Shown: piece by piece, positions 8,190-15,017 of the stretch | Position numbering within the stretch: position 1 is the first letter of the stretch | Layout of the letters: the number at the start of each line of letters is the position of its first letter | Assembly (NCBI RefSeq): GCF_036860695.1 | Contig: NZ_JAYKGJ010000001.1 | Span: forward strand, 1,426,001 to 1,490,000 | DNA length: 64,000 nt | Origin: Rosettibacter firmus | GTDB taxonomy: Bacteria; Bacteroidota; Ignavibacteria; Ignavibacteriales; Melioribacteraceae | Direction of reading: 5' to 3' | The notes under the pieces: model-generated | The model's database searches: none | What the model saw: the letters and a program-made list of their open reading frames with translations, nothing else | What the model was told of the DNA's origin: nothing | Translations under genes and position numbers: made by a program

Positions 8190-9017
8190 ATGAATTATAC
8201 TTTATCAGAAATCTATATTTATCCAATAAAATCACTTGGTGGAATAAAATTACAAAAAGCTATTGTTGAAGAAAAAGGCTTAAAATACGATAGAAGATTT
8301 ATGCTTGTAGATTCAAATAAAATATTTATGACACAAAGGAAATTTCCAGAAATGGCATTGCTAAAAACAAAAATTGATAACGATATTCTTACAGTTGTTG
8401 ATTCAAGAAATAATAATTCAGTAAAAATAAATTTAAGAAAAATAGAAAAAGATTCCAGATTATATGAAGACCTGGAAGTTGAAATATGGGATGATAAAAT
8501 CAGGGCAAAAAAAATATCTAATGAATTAGATAAATTCTTTTCAGATTCACTTGGAATAAGTTGTTCACTTGTTTATATGCCAGAAAGTTCTATCAGAATA
8601 GTTGATCCACAAAAAAAATATGTCATAGAAGAATATTCAGTTAGTTTTGCAGATGCATTTCCATTTCTTATTATTGGAGAAGAATCTTTAAGTAATTTAA
8701 ATACTCGTTTGAAGCAAAAACTCCCAATGAATAGATTCAGACCAAATTTTGTTTTCTCTGGCGGTAAACCATTCGATGAAGACAGATGGAAAAGTTTTAA
8801 GATTGGGAATATTACTTTTTATGCTGTTAAACCCTGTGCAAGATGTGTAATAACAACTATTGATCAGAATACTGCAACAAAATCAGATGAACCATTAAGA
8901 ACATTATCATCATTCAGAAAGTTTGATAATAAAATTTTATTTGGTCAGAATCTTGTTCATCAAGGAACAGGAGAAATTATGGCTAACAGTGAATTACAAG
9001 TTATAGAGTGGAAATAA
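8190..9017 (+). CDS. MOSC domain-containing protein (mARC/YcbX-like molybdenum enzyme)
   Basis: The 275-residue protein combines an N-terminal MOSC_N beta-barrel (about 1-120, starting LSEIYIYPIKSLGGI and YDRRFMLVD) with a MOSC domain (about 125-272). The key motif KPCARCVITTIDQNT places Cys216 and Cys219 in the segment that carries the molybdenum-ligating Cys of mARC and YcbX, followed by the typical LRTLSSFR. Known relatives reduce N-hydroxylated compounds with a sulfurated molybdenum cofactor. YcbX in Escherichia coli carries an extra ferredoxin domain, which is absent here, so an external electron donor would be needed (inference). The gene ends 3 bp before the next start. Confidence 0.87.
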   Translation: MNYTLSEIYIYPIKSLGGIKLQKAIVEEKGLKYDRRFMLVDSNKIFMTQRKFPEMALLKTKIDNDILTVVDSRNNNSVKINLRKIEKDSRLYEDLEVEIWDDKIRAKKISNELDKFFSDSLGISCSLVYMPESSIRIVDPQKKYVIEEYSVSFADAFPFLIIGEESLSNLNTRLKQKLPMNRFRPNFVFSGGKPFDEDRWKSFKIGNITFYAVKPCARCVITTIDQNTATKSDEPLRTLSSFRKFDNKILFGQNLVHQGTGEIMANSELQVIEWK

Positions 9018-9020
9018 ATT

Positions 9021-9626
9021 GTGAGCTTTATTATGATAAAAATTAAATCGTTCCTTCGCACAACTTTTTTTGGTGGATTTCTTGTTGTCCTTCCAATAAT
9101 AGTTTCTATTTTAGTTCTTATATGGCTTTTCGAATTCCTAACCGACAAAATTAGACCCATCACAATAATTCTTATTCAAACAACAAGATTGAATGAGTTA
9201 ATTGCATCCATTCTTTCAATTGTTATAATTCTGCTAATATTTTTTATTGTTGGATTATTAGTTCAGACCCGTGCTGGAAAAATTATAATTCATATGATCG
9301 AAGAAGGATTATTAAAAAGAATTCCTTTTTATAAAATTATTAAAGATACAACCGTTCAACTTTTTGGTGGCGAAAAATTAATATTCAAGTATGCTGCATT
9401 GGTAAAACCATTTTCAAACGATACAATGATCTTAGGATTTGTTACAGATGAAAGTTCAAATGGCTATGTTACGGTTTTCATACCATCTGCTCCAGCACCT
9501 ACCGGTGGATATATATACACCTTAAAAAAAGAAAACATCATAAAACTTGATTATCCAGTCGAACAAATGATGAAAGTTGTTTTAAGTCTTGGTGCAGGTT
9601 CAAGAGAGTTTCTATCAAAATTATAA
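9021..9626 (+). CDS. DUF502 family membrane protein
   Basis: The 201-residue protein has two strong membrane segments near the N-terminus (FFGGFLVVLPIIVSILVLIW and LSIVIILLIFFIVGLLV). A soluble part carries the DUF502 signature (RIPFYKIIKDTTVQLFG, then GYVTVFIPSAPAPTGGYIY). The function of DUF502 is not established. Plant relatives (LCV/COV family) affect vascular patterning, and bacterial ones are unstudied to my knowledge. The start may be GTG at 9021, used here, or the in-frame ATG at 9033. Neither has a good ribosome binding site, and coupling to the MOSC gene 3 bp upstream is likely. Confidence 0.82.
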   Translation: MSFIMIKIKSFLRTTFFGGFLVVLPIIVSILVLIWLFEFLTDKIRPITIILIQTTRLNELIASILSIVIILLIFFIVGLLVQTRAGKIIIHMIEEGLLKRIPFYKIIKDTTVQLFGGEKLIFKYAALVKPFSNDTMILGFVTDESSNGYVTVFIPSAPAPTGGYIYTLKKENIIKLDYPVEQMMKVVLSLGAGSREFLSKL

Positions 9627-9706
9627 TTGTCTAACTATAATAAAACCATCTTCTTAATGAAAATAAATCCACAATAAGTTAAGTTACGGCTAAAAATTTT
9701 TTATTT

Positions 9707-10597
9707 ATGAAAAATATTCTCTTATTATTATCAATAACACTTGGGATTCTATTCCCATACGGGCATAGCTATCGCTTTTTAATCAGATACTTTTTAATGA
9801 TTCTTTTATTTTTTTCTTTTCTCGATATTAAAGTGAACAAAGAAATAATAACAAGAAAACACTTTGTAATTTTATTTACAACAATTTTAATATCACTTTT
9901 ATTTTACTTTGTATTTAATTTATTCGATAACTCATTAGCACGAACTTCTTTTATTACTGCGATTGCCCCCACAGCAATTGCTGCTCCTGTAATTATAAGT
10001 TTACGAAAAGGGAAAGTTGAATTTGTTTTTTTCTCTTTATTATTAAACAATGTTGTGATAACTCTATTAATCCCTTTTCTTATACCACTATTGATGAATA
10101 GCAATGCTAATATTTCCATTGGAAAAATATTTACTCCAGTAATTATCACTCTATCAATTCCATTTTTATTGGCGAAAGCAACAAAAATATTATCTCACAG
10201 TATCTGGAAAAAATTAGTGGAATGGAAGGACATGTCTTATTACTTACTAATAATAAATGTCTACATTGCTACTTCTGATGCAACAAATTATATAAGAAAT
10301 GAATTAACCGGAAAAATTGAAATAGTAATTTATATCGCATTGATTTCTGCAGCACTTTGTCTTTTATTTTTTTCAATAGGATGGTTAATTGGTGGAAAAG
10401 ATTTTCGTGCCGAAGCAAGTCAATCGCTTGGACAAAAAAACAATGCATTTACGATCTGGATTTCTTTAACATTTCTTGAACCAATTACAGTACTTGGCCC
10501 TGTATTTTATGTGCTTTATCAAAACATATATATTTCATGGGTATTGTATAAACACAACAAGCAATATTCAGGAAAAATCAAAACCATAATCGATTAA
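9707..10597 (+). CDS. Bile acid:sodium symporter (BASS/BART superfamily) family permease
   Basis: The 296-residue protein has about nine hydrophobic segments and no signal sequence. Segments around residues 86-110 (SFITAIAPTAIAAPVIISLRKG) and 238-285 (SQSLGQKNNAFTIWIS, then LEPITVLGPVFYVLYQNIYISW) match the two discontinuous crossover helices of BASS transporters. The second contains the conserved G-x-x-N-x-A motif. Members import organic anions such as pyruvate, pantoate or bile acids with sodium. The substrate here is unknown. It is a stand-alone plus-strand gene convergent with the minus-strand SPFH operon, with no clear terminator in the 30-bp gap. Confidence 0.75.
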   Translation: MKNILLLLSITLGILFPYGHSYRFLIRYFLMILLFFSFLDIKVNKEIITRKHFVILFTTILISLLFYFVFNLFDNSLARTSFITAIAPTAIAAPVIISLRKGKVEFVFFSLLLNNVVITLLIPFLIPLLMNSNANISIGKIFTPVIITLSIPFLLAKATKILSHSIWKKLVEWKDMSYYLLIINVYIATSDATNYIRNELTGKIEIVIYIALISAALCLLFFSIGWLIGGKDFRAEASQSLGQKNNAFTIWISLTFLEPITVLGPVFYVLYQNIYISWVLYKHNKQYSGKIKTIID

Positions 10598-10627
10598 ATA
10601 AAATTAATTTATGGAACTCTTATTAAA

Positions 10628-10825
10628 CTAATTATTGCTCTTTTCATTCTCTTTAGTTTGATTATTCTCTTTTACATCAACCAATCTACCACTCTTTTTC
10701 AAAATTTCTTTTAATAAAAATTCTATTTGTGCATTAATGCTTCTTAACTCGTCCGCAGCCCATTTTTCGAGTGCATTATAAATATTCTCATCTATTCTAA
10801 GAAGAAACTTTTTCTTTTCTGCCAT
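10628..10825 (-). CDS. Arc-family ribbon-helix-helix DNA-binding protein
   Basis: The 65-residue protein has an RHH core in residues 4-45. A beta-strand (KKFLLRIDENIYNALEKWA) is followed by two helices (AADELRSINAQIEFLLKEIL). The SINAQIEFLLKE segment is the standard Arc/MetJ-type second helix. The charged tail (46-65) is low complexity. RHH dimers bind repeated short boxes along DNA. It is the last gene of a three-gene minus-strand operon after an SPFH protein and an unknown protein, and its ATG follows the previous TAA after one base, so it is translationally coupled. Three ATGATA boxes at the operon promoter are a plausible target (inference), which would make the operon self-regulated. Confidence 0.85.
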   Translation of the reverse strand: MAEKKKFLLRIDENIYNALEKWAADELRSINAQIEFLLKEILKKSGRLVDVKENNQTKENEKSNN

Positions 10826-10826
10826 A

Positions 10827-11327
10827 TTATCTACTTCTTCGTTTTAAAATTATATAAAACAAGAGAGCTATCAACCACGGGTATTTATCAACAACTGGTG
10901 ATTTTTTTAAAATCTGAATTTTTGCTGAAGGAAAAAATAAATCACTCTTTAATAAAATTAGTGTTTCATTAAAATTATCTTTTAGTTCATATTTCAAACC
11001 AAACAGATCATATTTAATAAATAACTGTTCACCACCAGGCAAAAATATTGTTCCCCATAAATTAAATAACTGACCTTTATAAGATGCAAAAGGTAACATG
11101 TTATTCGAATATTTAATATTTATTTCCCTTGACCATAAACTTGTTTTATAAAATTCAACATCATCTTTTGTAAATCCCTTAACTATTGCACGCATTGTAA
11201 AGGGATTTATTATTTCCATTTGACATAAAATTACATCATCAAACTTCAATTCATATAGTCTTTTTAAGAAATGCTTTTTCTTAAATATTAACTCTTTCCC
11301 AAGATATTCTGATATTGGTGTTTCCAT
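10827..11327 (-). CDS. Unknown protein between SPFH and RHH genes, C-terminal membrane anchor
   Basis: I do not recognise this 166-residue protein. It is beta-rich (MRAIVKGFTKDDVEFYKTSLW, GQLFNLWGTIFLPGGEQLFI) with no signal peptide. The C-terminal hydrophobic stretch (about 148-161, PWLIALLFYIILKRRSR) ends in basic residues, which resembles a tail anchor leaving the protein on the cytoplasmic face. No catalytic motif is visible. It starts 13 bp after the SPFH gene and its stop nearly touches the RHH start, so the three proteins are made together. The position suggests it is a partner of the SPFH membrane scaffold (inference). Confidence 0.6.
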   Translation of the reverse strand: METPISEYLGKELIFKKKHFLKRLYELKFDDVILCQMEIINPFTMRAIVKGFTKDDVEFYKTSLWSREINIKYSNNMLPFASYKGQLFNLWGTIFLPGGEQLFIKYDLFGLKYELKDNFNETLILLKSDLFFPSAKIQILKKSPVVDKYPWLIALLFYIILKRRSR

Positions 11328-11340
11328 TTTAAATACTCAT

Positions 11341-12216
11341 TTATTGATAAAGAGTTCCAGTATTAATTACTGGCTGAGCTTGAACTTCTGATACGAGAGC
11401 CACCATTAAATTATTAACCATAGTAGCTTTTTTATCTTCATCCAATTTTACAATATTTTGATCACTCAGTGCTTTTAATGCCATTTCAACCATACCTACA
11501 GCACCTTCAACAATTTTTTGACGAGCAGCAACAACTGCCTGAGCCTGTTGTCTTCTTAACATTGCCTGAGCAATCTCTGGTGCATAAGCTAAATAACTGA
11601 TTCTTGATTCAATCACTTCTACACCTGCAACATCAAGACGAGATTGAACTTCTTTCTTTAATTCTTCTGCAATTTCCTGTGGATTACCACGCAAAGAAAA
11701 TTTTTCGTCTTCTGCTGAATCATAAGCATATTTTGTTGCTAATCCTCTAATTGCTGTTTCACTCTGGATTGCTACAAACTGTTCATAGTTCTGAACATCA
11801 AATATTGCTCTTGCAGTATCAACTACTCTCCAGACAATAACTGCAGCAATTTCAATTGGATTACCGTGTAAGTCATTCACCTTTATTTTTTCACTGTTAA
11901 AATTATGAATCCTCAAAGAGACACTTTTTTTAATTACAAATGGATTAACCCACCAGAATCCTGTGGTTCTTACTGTTCCTAAATATTTTCCAAAAAGAAT
12001 TATTACTCTCGAATCGTTTGGCTGAACTGCAATAAAACCATTAAAACTGATTGAAATAAAACAGAACAACAATACTGAAATAATTAATAACGGTACTGAA
12101 ATTGGTTCAATACTTTGCCTAAATAATAAATAATCTACAATTAAAAGGGCAATTATGACTAAAATCATTATAAACCCATTAATTTTTTTTGCTGATTTTT
12201 CTTGAATTGCATCCAT
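11341..12216 (-). CDS. SPFH (band 7) domain membrane protein
   Basis: The 291-residue protein has two N-terminal membrane segments (about 14-32 and 38-60). An SPFH domain follows (about 62-235), starting [33 protein letters not shown] and including [40 protein letters not shown] helical tail comes next ([23 protein letters not shown]). SPFH proteins form large membrane rings that organise proteases or lipid domains. This one differs from the stomatin-type SPFH at 21144-21920, which travels with NfeD. The ATG has a clear GGAG site and a strong promoter upstream. It heads the operon with the unknown membrane-anchored protein and the RHH regulator. Confidence 0.88.
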   Translation of the reverse strand: MDAIQEKSAKKINGFIMILVIIALLIVDYLLFRQSIEPISVPLLIISVLLFCFISISFNGFIAVQPNDSRVIILFGKYLGTVRTTGFWWVNPFVIKKSVSLRIHNFNSEKIKVNDLHGNPIEIAAVIVWRVVDTARAIFDVQNYEQFVAIQSETAIRGLATKYAYDSAEDEKFSLRGNPQEIAEELKKEVQSRLDVAGVEVIESRISYLAYAPEIAQAMLRRQQAQAVVAARQKIVEGAVGMVEMALKALSDQNIVKLDEDKKATMVNNLMVALVSEVQAQPVINTGTLYQ

Positions 12217-12239
12217 ATTTAACTCCTTTTTATTTTGGC

Positions 12240-12267
12240 TATCATAATGATATCATATTAATATCAT
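12240..12267. promoter_or_regulatory. Three ATGATA boxes at 11-bp spacing: putative RHH operator
   Basis: ATGATA (minus strand) occurs at 12262-12267, 12251-12256 and 12240-12245, each copy exactly 11 bp from the next, about one helical turn. The middle copy is part of a perfect 10-bp palindrome, ATGATATCAT (12247-12256). The boxes overlap the spacer, -10 element and start region of the SPFH operon promoter. Regularly phased short boxes are the usual target of RHH proteins, and the operon's third gene encodes one. The assignment of that protein to these boxes is inference. Confidence 0.6.
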
Positions 12268-12275
12268 TTTGTCAA
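12247..12275 (-). promoter_or_regulatory. Sigma70-like promoter of the SPFH operon
   Basis: On the minus strand TTGACA (12270-12275) is followed after exactly 17 bp by TATCAT (12247-12252). This is one mismatch from the canonical bacterial -35/-10 pair. The predicted start is near 12240, giving a leader of about 24 nt with GGAG before the ATG at 12216. It is not of the Bacteroidota TTTG/TAnnTTTG type seen before the hydrogenase operon. Confidence 0.65.
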
Positions 12276-12349
12276 GTCCATACTTAAATTTTTTTAAGAT
12301 TATTTATTATTTATTGATTAATTTTTCAGCATAAAAACCAGGAAGCCGT

Positions 12350-13243
12350 ATGAAGAAATTTTTATTACTCACATTATTATTTAGTTTAATTTTAGCCTGC
12401 CAGGAAAAATTAATTGAGAAAGGGAATCCAGAATATATCAAAGAGATTAAAAACTGGCACAAAAAAAGAATTGAAAATTTGAAAAAAGAAAATGGCTGGC
12501 TTAATCTTGTTGGTTTATACTGGTTAAAAGAAGGTGAAAATAGTTTTGGAAGTAACGAAGCAAATGATCTTATTTTTCCCAAAAAAGCTCCAGCTTTTAT
12601 AGGAAAGTTTTTCTTGAAAGATTCTATTGTCCGTGTTGAAATAAATGAAAATGTTGATGTTTTCAGTGATGGTAAAAAAATAAAATCCCTCGAATTAAAA
12701 AACGATAAGGATGGAAATCCAACCATACTTCAACACGGTAGTTTAAGATGGTATATAATTAAAAGAGGGAATAAATATGGTGTTAGATTGCGTGATATAG
12801 AAAGTGAACTGGTAAAGAACTTTAAAGGAATTGAAACATTTCCTATTAATGAAGACTGGAAAATCGAAGCTAAATTTGAACCATACAATCCACCAAAGAA
12901 AATTTTTGTACCAAACATTATTGGAATGATTGAAGAAGAAAGCTCACCAGGTTCGTTAGTGTTTACAAAAGATGGTAAAACATTCAAATTAGATGTTCTT
13001 GACGAAGGAGATTCTTATTTTCTAATTTTTGCAGACGAAACAAGTGGAAAAGAAACTTATGGAGGTGGTAGATTTCTTTACATAAAAAAACCAGCTCCAA
13101 ACGAAAAAATTTATATTGATTTTAATAAAGCTTATAATCCTCCCTGTGTATTTACAAAATATGCTACGTGTCCACTTCCACCACAACAAAATTATTTAAA
13201 ACTCCGAATTACTGCTGGTGAGAAAAAATATGGTGATCATTAA
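12350..13243 (+). CDS. DUF1684 domain lipoprotein
   Basis: The 297-residue protein has a lipoprotein signal (LLFSLILAC, lipobox Cys17) and the DUF1684 signature through the rest of its length. This includes ENGWLNLVGLYWLKEGENSFGS near 45-66, FIFADETSGKETYGGGRFLY-type sequence near 225-245, and the conserved FNKAYNPPCVFTKYATCPLPP segment near 262-282. The family is widespread in Bacteroidota and has no assigned function. As a lipoprotein it would face the periplasm or cell surface. It diverges from the SPFH operon and precedes the two-component genes, with no overlap that would tie it to either. Confidence 0.83.
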   Translation: MKKFLLLTLLFSLILACQEKLIEKGNPEYIKEIKNWHKKRIENLKKENGWLNLVGLYWLKEGENSFGSNEANDLIFPKKAPAFIGKFFLKDSIVRVEINENVDVFSDGKKIKSLELKNDKDGNPTILQHGSLRWYIIKRGNKYGVRLRDIESELVKNFKGIETFPINEDWKIEAKFEPYNPPKKIFVPNIIGMIEEESSPGSLVFTKDGKTFKLDVLDEGDSYFLIFADETSGKETYGGGRFLYIKKPAPNEKIYIDFNKAYNPPCVFTKYATCPLPPQQNYLKLRITAGEKKYGDH

Positions 13244-13287
13244 CAATTTACCAAATTTATTTTCTTCATAAAGACTAAATCAATTCT

Positions 13288-14007
13288 ATGAAGAAAAAAA
13301 ACTCAAATACATTTAACAAAGAATTCTTAAGCACCATATCTCATCAACTAAGAACTCCATTATCAACAATATTAAGTTCTGTTGATTTACTTGAATTGTA
13401 CATAAAAAAGAAAAATGTTGGTAGACAGTTACAGGTTTTAAACAAAATTAAAAACTCTGTAATAAACTTAAGAAATGTAATCGATAACATAACCGTACTT
13501 TACAAAAACGAAACACAAAAACTGAATGTTAAGCGAATAGAGTTAAGAAAATTTATAAATGATTTAATTGAAGAAGTAATAGTCGAAGCAAAGGAAGATC
13601 ATTATATAAATGTTAATATTGAAACGACTTCCAAATATATCCTTGCAGATGAATTTGTATTAAAACAAATATTAATGAATTTATTTCTTAATTCAATTAA
13701 ATTTTCGCCAGATGGAGGACAAATTCTATTAACAATTAAAAAAGAAAACAACTTCTTAGTATTTTCAATAAGAGACGAAGGAATTGGAATTGATGAAAAA
13801 GAAATTAAAAATCTTTACAAACCTTTTTACAGAGCTAAAAATGCTGAGAATATACCTGGATTAGGTCTGGGTTTAGCTATTGTTTATAAATTAGTTAAAT
13901 TGCACGAAGGAAAAATTAAGTGTTATAGCTCTCTTAACAAGGGAACAGAATTTCAAGTTTTTATACCTTTTAATCAAAATGAAAAAAGTACTAATAATAG
14001 AAGATAA
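13288..14007 (+). CDS. Histidine kinase core without a sensor domain
   Basis: The 239-residue protein contains only the transmitter. The HisKA dimerisation domain has His19 in FLSTISHQLRTPLSTIL. The HATPase domain has an N box (LFLNSIKFSPDGG), a G1 box (IRDEGIGIDEKE) and a G2 box (GLGLGLAIVYKLV). There is no membrane segment, PAS or GAF domain, so the signal must come from a partner protein or from dimerisation. The start has no clear ribosome binding site, and no longer in-frame extension covers a sensor. It overlaps the response regulator gene by 29 bp, so the two form a pair. Confidence 0.88.
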   Translation: MKKKNSNTFNKEFLSTISHQLRTPLSTILSSVDLLELYIKKKNVGRQLQVLNKIKNSVINLRNVIDNITVLYKNETQKLNVKRIELRKFINDLIEEVIVEAKEDHYINVNIETTSKYILADEFVLKQILMNLFLNSIKFSPDGGQILLTIKKENNFLVFSIRDEGIGIDEKEIKNLYKPFYRAKNAENIPGLGLGLAIVYKLVKLHEGKIKCYSSLNKGTEFQVFIPFNQNEKSTNNRR

Positions 14008-14749
14008 TCACGACCTTGCAGATAATATTTATTGGTTATTAAAAGAACGAGGATTTAAACCAATTGTTGCTTATAATGGAACTTCTGCTTTAAATCTTTT
14101 TCAGCAGGAGACACCAGATATAGTTTTGTGTGATATAATGTTATCTGATTTAAGTGGTTATAAAATTATCTCAGAAATAAAAAAAATAGAAAACTCAAAA
14201 TTTCCAGTATTCATTTTCATTACTGCAAAATCTCAAAGAGATGAAATTAGAAAAGGAATGGAATTGGGTGCTGATGATTATATCACTAAACCATTTACTT
14301 ATGAAGAATTAATCAAATCGATTAATACTCAAATAAAAAAAAGAGAAAGACTGGAATTACCACATAGTAAAAAAACTTTTCAAAAAGAAAGTGATGATGA
14401 TATTAAAAAACTAAAATACAATGACTACTTCTTTATAAATGACAAAAAGAATCCTGGTTTCTATTCAGTTAGCAACATAATTTTTATTAAAAGCATTAAA
14501 GACTATACACAATTAATGCTCGTAGGTAACAAAAAATTTTTATTAAGAAAATCAATGCTTTACTGGGAAAATAAACTCCCCACAAATAAATTTGTAAGAG
14601 TGCATCGCCAAACAATTGTAAATCTTGACTTTATTGAAAGAATAGAAAAAGCAAGCAGTAACAGATTAATTATTAAATTAAAAAATACAACTGACATTCT
14701 TCATGTCAGCCAGAGATATAAAAAGAAACTAAATTCAATTCTTGCTTAA
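13979..14749 (+). CDS. Response regulator with LytTR DNA-binding domain
   Basis: The 256-residue protein has a receiver domain (1-120) with phosphoacceptor Asp52 (IVLCDIMLSDLSG), acidic residues at 9-10 (IIEDN) and Lys in ITKPF. A linker precedes a LytTR domain (about 155-255) with NIIFIKSIKDYTQLM and FVRVHRQTIVNLDFIERIE. LytTR regulators bind paired direct repeats about two helical turns apart. Such a repeat lies immediately after this gene (14749-14780). The gene overlaps its kinase by 29 bp. The target genes are not known, but the PAS kinase gene at 14990 is the nearest candidate (inference). Confidence 0.9.
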   Translation: MKKVLIIEDNHDLADNIYWLLKERGFKPIVAYNGTSALNLFQQETPDIVLCDIMLSDLSGYKIISEIKKIENSKFPVFIFITAKSQRDEIRKGMELGADDYITKPFTYEELIKSINTQIKKRERLELPHSKKTFQKESDDDIKKLKYNDYFFINDKKNPGFYSVSNIIFIKSIKDYTQLMLVGNKKFLLRKSMLYWENKLPTNKFVRVHRQTIVNLDFIERIEKASSNRLIIKLKNTTDILHVSQRYKKKLNSILA

Positions 14750-14780
14750 ATCGCTCGTCTCATTATTTAATCGTTCGTCT
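14749..14780. promoter_or_regulatory. 20-bp-phased direct repeat, putative LytTR regulator binding site
   Basis: AATCGCTCGTCT (14749-14760) and AATCGTTCGTCT (14769-14780) differ at one base and start 20 bp apart. LytTR operators are pairs of direct repeats in that spacing range. The first copy begins on the last base of the LytTR regulator's stop codon, so the site could control the downstream kinase or feed back on its own operon. Confidence 0.5.
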
Positions 14781-14837
14781 ATAATCCTTTAGCTTGCAGA
14801 AAATAAAAAATTAAGTTTCATATGCACCCTCTGTGAA

Positions 14838-14892
14838 AGTGGAATTGGAGCCAAAATCGTAGGTACTTAGACCTAACGATTCCAATTCCACT
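14838..14892. repeat. Long imperfect inverted repeat (hairpin) in the gap before the PAS kinase
   Basis: The outer arms AGTGGAATTGG (14838-14848) and CCAATTCCACT (14882-14892) are perfect 11-bp complements. Inside them AATCG/CGATT and TAGGT/ACCTA extend the stem to 21 bp, interrupted by a 6-nt asymmetric bulge on the left (AGCCAA) and one unpaired A on the right, with the 6-nt loop ACTTAG. No T-tract follows, so it is not a standard terminator. It could be a folded RNA leader, a protein-binding site or a small dispersed palindromic element. Confidence 0.65.
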
Positions 14893-14975
14893 TATTATTA
14901 AACCATTTAATGAATAGCTAATTAAATATACATTAAATTGAATCTCCTCGAGGGGGCAATTAAAAGGGCAATATT

Positions 14976-15017
14976 ATGAAAGTCTTCTCATGGAAAAGAG
15001 CAAAAAAAATTCATTAA
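14976..15017 (+). CDS. Possible 13-residue leader peptide overlapping the PAS kinase start
   Basis: An ATG preceded by AAGGG at good spacing opens a 13-codon frame (MKVFSWKRAKKIH) that ends inside the kinase gene in another frame. The kinase's own ATG at 14990 has only a weak ribosome binding site, so this short frame could deliver ribosomes to it. It is very short and could be chance. Confidence 0.25.
   Translation: MKVFSWKRAKKIH

Noticed and set aside
12307..12726. 139-codon open frame antisense to the DUF1684 lipoprotein gene
   Set aside because: Shadow of the real gene on the other strand. Its translation is Phe/Ser-rich with no family pattern.
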